From Streptomyces cyanogenus (GTDB lineage: Bacteria; Actinomycetota; Actinomycetes; Streptomycetales; Streptomycetaceae), in NCBI RefSeq assembly GCF_017526105.1, contig NZ_CP071839.1, positions 4,908,501-4,972,500 of the forward strand: a stretch of DNA of 64,000 nucleotides. The letters are read 5' to 3'. Shown here piece by piece: positions 51,707-60,541 of this stretch (its first letter is position 1; every line of letters starts with the position of its first letter). The notes under the pieces were generated by a model. It did not search any database. It was given only the letters and a program-made list of their open reading frames with translations, and was not told the origin of the DNA. The position numbers were made by a program, and so were the translations under genes.

Positions 51707-52522
51707 GTGGCTGAACCAACGGACGTGCGCATCGCGCTGTCGACGGCCTCCGTCTACCCGGAGTCGACAGCGACGGCCTTCGAGATCGCCGCGCGCCTCG
51801 GTTACGACGGCGTCGAGGTCATGGTCTGGACCGACCCGGTCAGCCAGGACATCGAGGCGCTGCGCCGCCTGTCGGACTACCACGGCATCCCGATCCTGGC
51901 CGTCCACGCCCCCTGCCTGCTGATCACCCAGCGGGTCTGGTCCACCGACCCCTGGGTGAAGCTCCAGCGGGCCCGGGCGGCGGCCGAGAAGCTGGGCGCC
52001 TCCACCGTCGTCGTGCACCCGCCGTTCCGCTGGCAGCGGCAGTACGCCCGGGACTTCGTCGACGGGATCTGGCGGATGGCGAACGAGACGGACGTGCGGT
52101 TCGCCGTCGAGAACATGTACCCGTGGCGCTACCGCGACCGCGAGATGCTCGCCTACGCCCCCGACTGGGACGTCACCCGCGACGACTACCGGCACTTCAC
52201 GATCGACCTCAGCCACACGGCGACGGCCCGTACCGACGCCCTGGACATGATCGACCGCATGGGGGACCGGCTCGGGCACGTCCACCTCGCCGACGGCCGG
52301 GGCTCGGCCAAGGACGAGCACCTGGTCCCCGGCCGCGGCACCCAGCCCTGCGCCGAGCTGCTGGAGCGCCTGGTGCACACCGGCTTCGACGGCCATGTCG
52401 TGATCGAGGTCAACACCCGGCGGGCGATGTCCGGCGCCGAGCGCGAGGCCGACCTCGCCGAGGCCCTGGAGTTCACGCGCAAGCACCTGACCGCGGCGGC
52501 CGTACGGATGCCCCGCCGATGA
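51707..52522 (+). CDS. Sugar phosphate isomerase/epimerase (TIM barrel, AP-endonuclease 2-like)
   Basis: 271-residue xylose isomerase-like TIM-barrel protein. Signs: IALSTASVYPES, ARLGYDGVEVMVWTD, VHAPCLLI, VVHPPFRWQR, FAVENMYPW with metal-binding Glu, IDLSHTATA, GHVHLADG (His) and GHVVIEVNT (Glu). GTG at 51707 is chosen because TAAGGT ends 7 nt before it and the family start matches AEPTDVRIAL; the frame is open further left. It overlaps the TetR gene by 4 nt (ATGA). The substrate is unknown. Confidence 0.88.
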   Translation: MAEPTDVRIALSTASVYPESTATAFEIAARLGYDGVEVMVWTDPVSQDIEALRRLSDYHGIPILAVHAPCLLITQRVWSTDPWVKLQRARAAAEKLGASTVVVHPPFRWQRQYARDFVDGIWRMANETDVRFAVENMYPWRYRDREMLAYAPDWDVTRDDYRHFTIDLSHTATARTDALDMIDRMGDRLGHVHLADGRGSAKDEHLVPGRGTQPCAELLERLVHTGFDGHVVIEVNTRRAMSGAEREADLAEALEFTRKHLTAAAVRMPRR

Positions 52523-53154
52523 CCGCGACCCCGCCGGCGCACGACACCTCGCCCGAGCCCCCCGCCCGCCGCCGCGGCCGCCCCCCACGCACCGAGTCCG
52601 CCGGCACCCGGGACCGTATCCTCACCGCCGCCCGCGAGGAGTTCTCCGCGCGCGGGTACGAGAAGACCTCCGTACGCGGCATCGCCAAGGCGGCCGGCGT
52701 GGACTCCGCGCTCGTCCACCACTACTTCGGCACCAAGGAGCAGGTCTTCGAGGCGGCCGTCGAGCTCGCCTTCGCCCCGGCGCTGAACGCGTCGGACGCG
52801 GTCGCCGAGGGCTCCCTGGACGGCGTCGGAGAGCGGCTGACCCGGTTCATCTTCGGCATCTGGGAGAACCCCACGACCCGCACCCCGCTGCTGGCGATCG
52901 TGCGCTCGGCCGTCAACAACGACACGGCCGCCGCCGTCTTCCGCCGCCTGGTCGCCGCCCAGCTGCTGCGCCGCATCGCCGCCCAGCTGGACCTGCCGGA
53001 CGCCGAGCTGCGCGCCGAGCTGGCGGCCGCCCAGCTCGTGGGCTGCGCCATGCTGCGGTACGTGATCAAGGTGGAGCCGCTGGCGTCGGCGGACCCGGAG
53101 CAGATCATCGCCCGCGTCGCACCCGTCGTACAGGATCACCTGACGTCTCCGTGA
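52519..53154 (+). CDS. TetR-family regulator coupled to the isomerase gene
   Basis: 211-residue TetR protein: an N-terminal Pro/Arg-rich extension (about 30 residues, PPARRRGRPPRT), then the helix-turn-helix TRDRILTAAREEFSARGYEKTSVRGIAKAAGVDSALVHHYFGTKEQVFEAAVE (key residues G-Y-E-K-T-S, L-V-H-H-Y-F). Translationally coupled to the isomerase, so it probably senses a metabolite of that enzyme and may regulate the operon or the downstream ilvD 95 nt away. Confidence 0.92.
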   Translation: MTATPPAHDTSPEPPARRRGRPPRTESAGTRDRILTAAREEFSARGYEKTSVRGIAKAAGVDSALVHHYFGTKEQVFEAAVELAFAPALNASDAVAEGSLDGVGERLTRFIFGIWENPTTRTPLLAIVRSAVNNDTAAAVFRRLVAAQLLRRIAAQLDLPDAELRAELAAAQLVGCAMLRYVIKVEPLASADPEQIIARVAPVVQDHLTSP

Positions 53155-53249
53155 AACGGGCGTCCCGCAATTCGGACACCGTGTCCCGCCCACTGGATGA
53201 CCGGCGTACGCTCGATAACAGCCACATCCGTCTGAAGGAGCGAGCGACG

Positions 53250-55103
53250 ATGCCCGAGCTGAGGTCCCGCACAGTCACCCACGGCCGCAACATGGCGGGC
53301 GCCCGCGCCCTTATGCGCGCCTCCGGTGTACCCGGTGCGGACATCGGCCGGAAGCCGATCATCGCCGTCGCGAACTCCTTCACCGAGTTCGTGCCGGGCC
53401 ACACCCACCTCCAGCCGGTCGGCCGGATCGTCAGCGAGGCGATCAAGGAGGCGGGCGGCATCCCGCGCGAGTTCAACACGATCGCCGTCGACGACGGCAT
53501 CGCCATGGGCCACGGCGGCATGCTGTACTCCCTGCCCTCCCGCGACCTGATCGCGGACTCGGTCGAGTACATGGTCGAGGCGCACTGCGCCGACGCCCTG
53601 GTCTGCATCTCGAACTGCGACAAGATCACCCCGGGCATGCTCATGGCCGCCCTGCGCCTGAACATCCCGACGGTCTTCGTCTCCGGCGGCCCCATGGAGT
53701 CCGGCCGCGCCACCCTCGTGGACGGCACGGTCCGCACCCTCGACCTGGTCGACGCGATCTCCGACGCCGTGAACGACAAGATCTCCGACGAGGACATCCT
53801 CCGGATCGAGGAGAACGCCTGCCCGACCTGCGGCAGCTGTTCCGGCATGTTCACCGCCAACTCGATGAACTGCCTGACCGAGGCCATCGGCCTGTCCCTG
53901 CCCGGCAACGGCTCGGTCCTCGCCACCCACACCGCGCGCAGGCAGCTGTACGTCGACGCGGCCCGCACGGTCATGGACCTCACCCGCCGCTACTACGAGC
54001 AGGACGACGACACCGTCCTGCCCCGCAACATCGCCACCTTCCAGGCCTTCGAGAACGCCATGGCCCTGGACATCGCGATGGGCGGCTCCACCAACACGAT
54101 CCTGCACCTGCTGGCCGCCGCCGAGGAGGCGGGCGTCCCGTTCGGCCTGGACCAGATCGACGCCGTCTCGCGCCGCGTGCCCTGCCTGGCGAAGGTGGCC
54201 CCCAACGTCGCCAAGAACCGCACGTACTACATGGAGGACGTGCACCGCGCCGGCGGCATCCCCGCCCTGCTCGGCGAGCTGCACCGCGCCGGCCTGCTCA
54301 ACGAGGACGTGCACGCCGTCCACAGCCCGTCCCTCTCCGACTGGCTGAAGACCTGGGACGTCCGCGGCGGCTCCCCCTCCCCGGAGGCGGTCGAGCTGTG
54401 GCACGCGGCCCCCGGCTGCGTCCGCTCCGCCGAGGCCTTCTCCCAGTCCGAGCGCTGGGAGGCCCTGGACGACGACGCCGAGAACGGCTGCATCCGCTCC
54501 GTCGAGCACGCGTACTCCAAGGACGGCGGCCTGGCGGTCCTGCGCGGCAACCTCGCCGTCGACGGCTGCGTGGTCAAGACGGCCGGCGTGGACGAGTCGA
54601 TCTGGACCTTCGAGGGCCCGGCGGTCGTCTGCGAGTCCCAGGAGGAGGCCGTCCAGCGGATCCTCACCCACGAGGTCAAGGACGGCGACGTCGTCGTCAT
54701 CCGCTACGAGGGCCCCAAGGGCGGCCCCGGCATGCAGGAGATGCTGTACCCGACCTCGTACCTGAAGGGCCGTGGCCTCGGCAAGACCTGCGCCCTGATC
54801 ACCGACGGCCGCTTCTCCGGCGGCACCTCGGGCCTGTCCATCGGTCACGCCTCCCCCGAGGCGGCCTCCGGCGGCACCATCGCCCTGGTCCAGGACGGCG
54901 ACCGCATCCGCATCGACATCCCGGGCCGCACCATCGAGCTGCTGGTCGACGAGGCCGAACTGGCCCGCCGCGCGCAGGCCCTCGACGGCGTCTACGCCCC
55001 CAAGAACCGCGACCGCAAGGTCTCCGCCGCCCTGCGCGCCTACGCGGCGATGGCGACGAGCGCCGACAGGGGCGCAGTGCGCGACGTGTCCCGGCTGGGC
55101 TGA
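53250..55103 (+). CDS. ilvD: Dihydroxy-acid dehydratase
   Basis: Iron-sulphur enzyme that makes 2-oxoisovalerate and 2-oxo-3-methylvalerate in valine/isoleucine synthesis; oxoisovalerate is also the starting point for pantothenate. 617 residues. Cluster cysteines in LVCISNCDKITPGM and ENACPTCGSCSGMFTANSMNCL, with IGLSLPGNGS next; the C-terminal part has YEGPKGGPGMQEML and LITDGRFSGGTSGLSIGH. ATG at 53250 has GAAGGAG 10 nt upstream. TACGCT and GATAAC about 40 nt before could form its promoter. Confidence 0.97.
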   Translation: MPELRSRTVTHGRNMAGARALMRASGVPGADIGRKPIIAVANSFTEFVPGHTHLQPVGRIVSEAIKEAGGIPREFNTIAVDDGIAMGHGGMLYSLPSRDLIADSVEYMVEAHCADALVCISNCDKITPGMLMAALRLNIPTVFVSGGPMESGRATLVDGTVRTLDLVDAISDAVNDKISDEDILRIEENACPTCGSCSGMFTANSMNCLTEAIGLSLPGNGSVLATHTARRQLYVDAARTVMDLTRRYYEQDDDTVLPRNIATFQAFENAMALDIAMGGSTNTILHLLAAAEEAGVPFGLDQIDAVSRRVPCLAKVAPNVAKNRTYYMEDVHRAGGIPALLGELHRAGLLNEDVHAVHSPSLSDWLKTWDVRGGSPSPEAVELWHAAPGCVRSAEAFSQSERWEALDDDAENGCIRSVEHAYSKDGGLAVLRGNLAVDGCVVKTAGVDESIWTFEGPAVVCESQEEAVQRILTHEVKDGDVVVIRYEGPKGGPGMQEMLYPTSYLKGRGLGKTCALITDGRFSGGTSGLSIGHASPEAASGGTIALVQDGDRIRIDIPGRTIELLVDEAELARRAQALDGVYAPKNRDRKVSAALRAYAAMATSADRGAVRDVSRLG

Positions 55104-55172
55104 CCGGTCGCAGCAGGGGTCGCCTTGTGACGGGGGCGGCCCCTGCGTCCTGTCAGCGGAAGGCGCGCCGAC

Positions 55173-55279
55173 CGGGGCGTTCCTCACCGGCGGACCGATT
55201 CCGGCCGTCCACGGCGAAGACCGCCGAGCGGGGTGTTCCTACCAGGCGGACGGATTCCGGCCGTCCACGGCGAAGACCG
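55173..55279. repeat. 56-bp tandem duplication at the 3' end of the kinase gene
   Basis: 51 nt at 55173-55223 repeat with few changes at 55229-55279 (core GATTCCGGCCGTCCACGGCG). The right copy encodes the last residues of the kinase (FAVDGRNPSAW) and the left copy lies just after its stop, encoding FAVDGRNRSAG-like residues if read through. A partial duplication of the gene's end. Confidence 0.75.
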
Positions 55280-57461
55280 TGCCGTCCGGCGCGGCGGCGA
55301 GGACGCGGTCGCCGACCGGCACCGGGGCGGGCGGGGTGCCCATGACCTGGTCGGAGTGCGCGCCCAGCCGCGCCGGAGTCTGCCCGACGAGCCGGCCCTT
55401 GCGCGCGTCCACGGCGAGCAGCCGGCCGTCGCCGGCGGTGAAGTACACCCGCCCGCCCTGCACGACGGGCACCGAACCGCGGCTCACCGACGTCTCCAGA
55501 TGCCACAGGCGCCTGCCCGACACCACGTCCACGGCGTCCAGGGAGCCGCCGGTGGCCAGCACGTAGACGACGTTCCCGCGCACGGTGGCGTGCGCGCCGT
55601 CGAGCACGGCGGGCAGCGCGACGCGCCGGGTCGCGCCCGTCGCGGGGGTGTAGCGGACGATCTCCTTGGCGCCGTACGCGCTGTCCACGGCCAGGAAGAA
55701 CACCGAACCGTCCCGCGCGGCGAACGGCTTGAGCCAGCCCCGCAGCCGTACGTCCCACCGCACCCGGCCGGTCTCCGGGTCCACGGCGGTCACCTGCGTG
55801 CTCGTCCCGTCGGCGGACGTACGCGTCGCCCAGGCCGCCGACTCGCCGGGGAACGCCACGAAGGCGGGCACGCCCTGCCCGGGTACGGCACCGCGCCAGC
55901 GCGTGGCGCCGGTCGCGCCGTCCACTCCGGTGAGCGTGCCGTCGGCGCCCGCGAGCAGGGCCGTGCCGCCGGCGTACCGCACCGTCGTCCCCGCGGGCAG
56001 CCGGCGCTGCCAGACCTGCTTGCCGGTGGCCGGGTCGAGCCCCGCGAGCCGTGAGCCGCCGTCCGTGTACGGCTGCACCAGCCCGCCGGAGACGGCCGGC
56101 GGCCCGCTCGTGGACGGAGTGCCGACCGAGCGCCGCCACACCAGCCCGCCGTCGTCCTGCGAGAGCGCGAAGACGACACCCGGGCGGGCGCAGAGCACCT
56201 TTCCCGCCCCGTACGCGCAGTGCGGCACGCCCGCGCCGCCGACCGCCGGCCGGGCCGTCCAGGTACTGCCGGAAGCCGCCGTCAGGGTCGGCGCCTCCCT
56301 GCTCCCGGGTGCATGATCGTTTCCCCCCGGCACCCACACCGCGGCGAGCACGCCGGCCAGCGCGAGCCCGAGGCCTCCGGCCGCCAGCACCGCCGCCCGT
56401 CTGCGCCCTGGGCGCCGCCCGGCCGGCCGGGGGCGGCCGGGGCCCGTGGACGGGGGCAGGGACTCCCATGAAGATTCCGACGCGGAGTCCGATGCGGACT
56501 CGGACGGGGATTCCCATGCGGATCCGGATGCGAGCCGTGGTGCGGGCCCCGATGCGGGCTCGTCCTCGCCCTCGTCCGCCCGCGGCTCCTCACCCTCCCG
56601 CTGGGCCGGTATGAACGCCTGGGTGTCGTACGAGGCCGCCACCGAGCGCAGTTCCCGCATCAGCTCGTCCGGTGTGGGCCGGTCCGCGGGCTCCTTGGCC
56701 AGGCACCGCAGCACCAGCGGCGCGAGACCATCCGGTACGCCCGCCAGATCCGGCTCGTCGTGGACCACCTGGTAGGCGACGACGTACGGGCTGTCGGAGT
56801 CGAACGGCCCGCGTCCCGTGGCCGCGTGCACCATGACCGAGCCGAGCGCGAAGATGTCGGCGGCCGGACCCACCTCACGGGGGCGCCGGAACTGCTCGGG
56901 CGCCATGAACGGCGGCGTGCCGATCAGCTTCCCCGTCTCGGTGCGCAGTTCACTGTCCTTCGGCCGGGAGATGCCGAAGTCGATGACCTTCGGACCGTCC
57001 TCGGCCAGCAGCACGTTGCTGGGCTTCAGATCCCGGTGCACGACCCCGACCCGGTGGATGTCCCGCAGCGCCTCGGCGAGCCCGGCCATCAGCCGGCGCA
57101 ACTGCTCAGGCGCCAGGGGACCCTTCCGCTTCACCTGGTCGGAGAGAGTCGGACCGGGAATGAACAAGGTGGCCATCCAGGGCCGTTCGGCCTCCGGGTC
57201 GGCATCCACGACGGGCGCCGTGAAGGCACCGCTGACCCTGCGCGCGGCGGCCACCTCCTGCCGGAAACGGCCTCTGAACTCGGGATCCCGGGCGAACTCG
57301 GCGTGCACGACCTTCACCGCGAGGCGCATCCCCGAGGTACTCCGGGCGAGGTGGACGATGCCCATGCCACCGGACCCCAGACAGGACTCCAGACGGTAGT
57401 GACCGGCGTATTCAGGAAGTTCCGCTTCCGCGCCCGCTCCACCGTTGCGCTGTGGCGACAT
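55239..57461 (-). CDS. Ser/Thr protein kinase with extracytoplasmic PQQ-type beta-propeller repeats
   Basis: 740-residue Pkn-type receptor kinase. Gly-loop LGSGGMGIVHLA (29-40), Lys50, catalytic HRDLKPSN with Asp144, DFG 161-163, and GTPPFMAPEQF. Then a Pro/Ser/Glu juxtamembrane stretch with repeated S-E-S-A-S-D, a TM segment after the basic RRPGRRR run (about residues 359-380, AAVLAAGGLGLALAGVLAAV), and an extracytoplasmic domain with PQQ/quinoprotein-type repeats (VFALSQDDGGLVWRR, LAGLDPATGKQVWQRRL, VTAVDPETGRVRWDV, LDAVDVVSGRRLWHL, LLAVDARKGRLVGQ). The repeats probably bind an outside ligand. Divergent from the SH3 protein gene. Confidence 0.93.
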   Translation of the reverse strand: MSPQRNGGAGAEAELPEYAGHYRLESCLGSGGMGIVHLARSTSGMRLAVKVVHAEFARDPEFRGRFRQEVAAARRVSGAFTAPVVDADPEAERPWMATLFIPGPTLSDQVKRKGPLAPEQLRRLMAGLAEALRDIHRVGVVHRDLKPSNVLLAEDGPKVIDFGISRPKDSELRTETGKLIGTPPFMAPEQFRRPREVGPAADIFALGSVMVHAATGRGPFDSDSPYVVAYQVVHDEPDLAGVPDGLAPLVLRCLAKEPADRPTPDELMRELRSVAASYDTQAFIPAQREGEEPRADEGEDEPASGPAPRLASGSAWESPSESASDSASESSWESLPPSTGPGRPRPAGRRPGRRRAAVLAAGGLGLALAGVLAAVWVPGGNDHAPGSREAPTLTAASGSTWTARPAVGGAGVPHCAYGAGKVLCARPGVVFALSQDDGGLVWRRSVGTPSTSGPPAVSGGLVQPYTDGGSRLAGLDPATGKQVWQRRLPAGTTVRYAGGTALLAGADGTLTGVDGATGATRWRGAVPGQGVPAFVAFPGESAAWATRTSADGTSTQVTAVDPETGRVRWDVRLRGWLKPFAARDGSVFFLAVDSAYGAKEIVRYTPATGATRRVALPAVLDGAHATVRGNVVYVLATGGSLDAVDVVSGRRLWHLETSVSRGSVPVVQGGRVYFTAGDGRLLAVDARKGRLVGQTPARLGAHSDQVMGTPPAPVPVGDRVLAAAPDGTVFAVDGRNPSAW

Positions 57462-57612
57462 GGACCACCCCCGTGCTCTTCGTCCGCGCGCGCGACGCAC
57501 GGAGCCTAGTCGATGACTCGTACGGGACAGAGGCGGCTTGCTAGCGTCTGCCTGCGAGTCGCGCACACGCGTTGCGCGCCGAATTCAGCGACACACGGGG
57601 GAGGACCACATC

Positions 57613-57930
57613 ATGTCAGTCGACCGCGCACAGGAGACCGAGGGCATCGACGAGGGCACGGCGGTACAGGCGGCGGCAGCCGTCCGCACCTACGCCGTCG
57701 CCCCCGGCGTCCGGCTGAACGTCCGCAGCGGCCCGGGCACCCAGTACAACCTGGTCCGCGTCCTGCCGGAGGGCGTCCGGGTGCCGATCTACTGCCAGAC
57801 GCCCGGTACGACGGTGTCGGGCACGTACGGCACGACCAACATCTGGGACCTCATCGACAGCGGCGAGTACGTCTCCGACGCCTACGTCAACACCGGCAGC
57901 GACGGCTACGTAGCCTCCCGCTGCGGCTGA
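57613..57930 (+). CDS. Bacterial SH3-domain protein
   Basis: 105-residue protein with a bacterial SH3-like fold: LNVRSGPGTQYNLVRVLPEGVRVPIYCQTPGTTVSGTYGTTNIWDLI (key residues N-V-R-S-G-P-G, I-W-D) at 35-82. There is no clear signal peptide, so it may be cytoplasmic or exported by another route. GGGGAGG lies 10 nt before ATG 57613. Divergent from the PQQ kinase with 151 nt between starts, which suggests common control. Confidence 0.82.
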   Translation: MSVDRAQETEGIDEGTAVQAAAAVRTYAVAPGVRLNVRSGPGTQYNLVRVLPEGVRVPIYCQTPGTTVSGTYGTTNIWDLIDSGEYVSDAYVNTGSDGYVASRCG

Positions 57931-57940
57931 CCGCGCCCGC

Positions 57941-57983
57941 ACGGCCCGTCCCACCGGGGAACCGCCCCGCCGGGACGGGCCGT
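57941..57983 (+). terminator. 12-bp hairpin after the SH3 protein gene
   Basis: ACGGCCCGTCCC (57941-57952) pairs exactly with 57972-57983, followed by TTCGTC. The following 300 nt up to the membrane protein gene show nothing further that I can support. Confidence 0.75.
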
Positions 57984-58287
57984 TTCGTCGGGGCAGGGGC
58001 GCGTCCCGGGCGTACCCCTACGGGCTGGGCGGACGGGCTTGCACTGCGTGGGAGCCGGATGGAACGGCGTCCTGTACTTCCGCCTCGGTCCGGGCGGCCG
58101 CCACGACCGACCCCGCCCCGCGCGCCCGCCTTGCGCGCCTGCCCCCCCGCCTTGGCCCCGCGAGACTGCTCGGCCCCGGCACCCGGCAGTCACCCACCCC
58201 GGCAGGCACCCGTCTCGGCAGGGACGCGCGCCGGCCAGGAGCCGCCCCGCCCGGGAGGCCATCGGCGGGCGGAGCCATAATCGTCCC

Positions 58288-58830
58288 GTGAGCGACGAAA
58301 CCGGCACCCCGGACACCACGGCGGGCTCCGTCGGCCGCGCGGCCCAGGGCGACGGCGTGGCCCCGGGCGGCGGCCCCCGCCCCGAACCCCTGCGCTTCTT
58401 CGGTACGTCCTGGGTGAACCACGACAACGGCTACGCGGCCCGCCGCGCCGGCGTCGCCGTCGGATCCCTCGCCGCTGCCGCCGTCTCCTGCCTGGTGCTG
58501 CGCTTCGCCTACCAGGGCATCCAGATCGCCGAGACCGGTTCCTTCGTGACCGTGCTGGTCGTCGCCATGTTCGCGATCTGCAGCGCGCTCGCCTTCCGCA
58601 ACACCTGGGAGGGCTTCGGCCGGCGTCACGACCCGCAGCGCCAGGCAAGCCTGCGCGGCCTGCTCGCCATCGGCTTCGTCGGCTCCCTGCTCGCCTACTT
58701 CTTCCGCTCCCTCACCGAGGCGCCCGGCGAGAAGCTGCACCGCGAGGAGTACGAGAAGGCACGCGAGGCCCACGAGCGCCGTACCACCCGCCGCACCGGC
58801 AACCCGTCCCGGAAGAAGCGCCGCCGGTAG
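58288..58830 (+). CDS. Small polytopic membrane protein, basic C terminus
   Basis: 180-residue protein. Pro/Gly/Ala-rich N terminus, three hydrophobic segments (about 58-78, 88-108, 124-143) and a highly basic C-terminal tail (EEYEKAREAHERRTTRRT, ending KKRRR). The family is not recognised. GTG at 58288 has CATAAT 6 nt upstream, close to TATAAT, with no binding site; the in-frame extension upstream is low-complexity. Function unknown; EFFxRS-type motifs do not help. Confidence 0.75.
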   Translation: MSDETGTPDTTAGSVGRAAQGDGVAPGGGPRPEPLRFFGTSWVNHDNGYAARRAGVAVGSLAAAAVSCLVLRFAYQGIQIAETGSFVTVLVVAMFAICSALAFRNTWEGFGRRHDPQRQASLRGLLAIGFVGSLLAYFFRSLTEAPGEKLHREEYEKAREAHERRTTRRTGNPSRKKRRR

Positions 58831-58882
58831 CAGGCCGGAAACGGGCAGGACAGGCAGGCGGTGGTGCCCTAGACAGGACCCC

Positions 58883-59680
58883 ATGACCGCCGCCCAGCCC
58901 ACGCCCGCCGACCCGCACGCCTTCCACGCCGCCCGAGCCGGGTCCTTCAACTCCGCCGCCGCCCGGTACGCCGCGAACCGTCCGTCCTATCCACCCGCCC
59001 TCTTCGACGCCGTCGAGGAACTGGCCGGCCGCCCCCTGTCCGGCGCCCGGACCGTGGACGTCGGCGCCGGCACCGGTATCGCCACCGCTCTCCTGCACGC
59101 CCGCGGCGCCGACGTCCTCGCCGTGGAACCCGGTGCGGGCATGGCCGCCGAGTTCCGCCGCGCGCTGCCCCACATCCCGCTCGTCCGCGGCGACGGCAAC
59201 GCCCTCCCCGTCGCCGACGCCCACGCCGACCTCGTCACCTACGCCCAGGCCTGGCACTGGACCGACCCGGCCCGCTCGGTGCCGGAGGCGCTGCGCGTGC
59301 TGCGCCCGGGCGGTGCACTGGCCCTGTGGTGGAACACCCACCCCCTGGACGTCCAGTGGATCGCCGAGGCCGGCCGGCGCGTCGCCCGCTTCCTCGGTGC
59401 GGACGTCGCCGCCGAGGCGAGCAAGCCGGGCAAGCCCGACCAGCAGGCCGACCCCGGCGGGCGCCTGGACTTCGCCCGCCGCACGGTCCGCTGGAGCCGC
59501 CGCGTCCCGATCGACACCCATCTCGCCAACGTCGGCAGCCACTCGGCGTTCCTCGTCGTCCCCGAGGAACGCACGGCCGCCTTCCTGGAGGAGGAGCGCG
59601 CCTACCTCCTCGAAATCTTCCCGGACGGCACGGTCGAGGAGACCTACGACGTCCTGCTCCTGGTCGCCCGTACCCCCTGA
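58883..59680 (+). CDS. Class I SAM-dependent methyltransferase (Methyltransf_11 type)
   Basis: 265-residue methyltransferase. SAM motif I: VDVGAGTGIATALLH (55-69); motif II-like VEPGAGMAAEFR (78-89); then DLVTYAQAWHWTDPARSVPEALRVLRPGGALALWWN, characteristic for ubiquinone/small-molecule methyltransferases. Residues 1-30 (ARAGSFNSAAARYAANRPSYP) match the entry segment of this family. TAGACA lies 7 nt before the ATG and no binding site is visible. Substrate unknown. Confidence 0.88.
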   Translation: MTAAQPTPADPHAFHAARAGSFNSAAARYAANRPSYPPALFDAVEELAGRPLSGARTVDVGAGTGIATALLHARGADVLAVEPGAGMAAEFRRALPHIPLVRGDGNALPVADAHADLVTYAQAWHWTDPARSVPEALRVLRPGGALALWWNTHPLDVQWIAEAGRRVARFLGADVAAEASKPGKPDQQADPGGRLDFARRTVRWSRRVPIDTHLANVGSHSAFLVVPEERTAAFLEEERAYLLEIFPDGTVEETYDVLLLVARTP

Positions 59681-59706
59681 GACAACTCCTCACCCGGCCC
59701 ACCCCC

Positions 59707-59752
59707 TTGACGCCACGACCTCTCCAGCCCAATTATTCATCGCATGATGAAT
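59707..59752 (+). promoter_or_regulatory. Promoter and dyad overlapping the ABC exporter start
   Basis: TTGACG (59707-59712), 18 nt, AATTAT (59731-59736) form a promoter; the dyad ATTCATC (59735-59741) and GATGAAT (59746-59752) with GCAT between covers the start codon at 59744. A repressor bound there would block both RNA polymerase and the leaderless start. The AT content is striking for this genome. Confidence 0.6.
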
Positions 59753-60541
59753 TATGCGACGGACCCTCCGCCCCAGACACCGGCCCCCGCCGTCCACGCC
59801 GACGACCTCACCGTCGTCCGCGGCTCCCGCACGGTCCTGCACCACCTCCACTTCACCGTTCCCCGCGGTCAGATCACCGGCCTGCTCGGCCCCTCCGGCT
59901 GCGGCAAATCCACCCTCCTGCGCTCGATCGTCGGCACCCAGGCCAAGGTCAGAGGCACCCTGAACGTCCTCGGCCACCCGGCCGGCCACTCCACCCTGCG
60001 CAGCCGCGTCGGCTACGTCACCCAGGCCCCCTCCGTCTACGACGACCTCACGGTCCGTCAGAACCTCGACTACTTCGCCGCGATCCTCGACCCCGGCCGG
60101 GCCGCCGCCGAACGCCGCCACCAGCACGTCACCCAGGCCATCGCCGACGTCGACCTCACCCGCCACGCCGACGCCCTCGCCGGCAACCTCTCGGGCGGCC
60201 AGCGCAGCCGCGTCTCCCTGGCCGTCGCCCTCCTCGGCACCCCCGAACTCCTCGTCCTGGACGAGCCGACCGTCGGCCTCGACCCCGTCCTGCGCCGCGA
60301 CCTGTGGAACCTCTTCCACGACCTCGCCGCCACCCGCGGCACCACCCTCCTCGTCTCCTCCCACGTCATGGACGAGGCCGAGCGCTGCCACCGCCTCCTC
60401 CTCATGCGCGAGGGCGAGGTCCTGGCCGACGACACGCCGGACGCCCTGCGCAACCGCACCGGCACCGACACCATCGAGGCCGCCTTCCTCCACCTGGTCG
60501 ACGAGGCCGCCGCGGGCCGCACGAAGGAGAGCACCCGATGA
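59744..60541 (+). CDS. ABC exporter ATP-binding protein
   Basis: 265-residue ATPase of the drug/ABC-2 type. Walker A GPSGCGKST (about 52-60), Q-loop VTQAPSVYDDL, signature LSGGQRSR, Walker B ELLVLDEPTVGLDP and H-loop SSHVMDEAERC. Its stop overlaps the permease start (ATGA). With the permease it forms a two-gene exporter. ATG 59744 sits at the expected transcription start; a second ATG follows at 59747. Confidence 0.94.
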   Translation: MMNYATDPPPQTPAPAVHADDLTVVRGSRTVLHHLHFTVPRGQITGLLGPSGCGKSTLLRSIVGTQAKVRGTLNVLGHPAGHSTLRSRVGYVTQAPSVYDDLTVRQNLDYFAAILDPGRAAAERRHQHVTQAIADVDLTRHADALAGNLSGGQRSRVSLAVALLGTPELLVLDEPTVGLDPVLRRDLWNLFHDLAATRGTTLLVSSHVMDEAERCHRLLLMREGEVLADDTPDALRNRTGTDTIEAAFLHLVDEAAAGRTKESTR

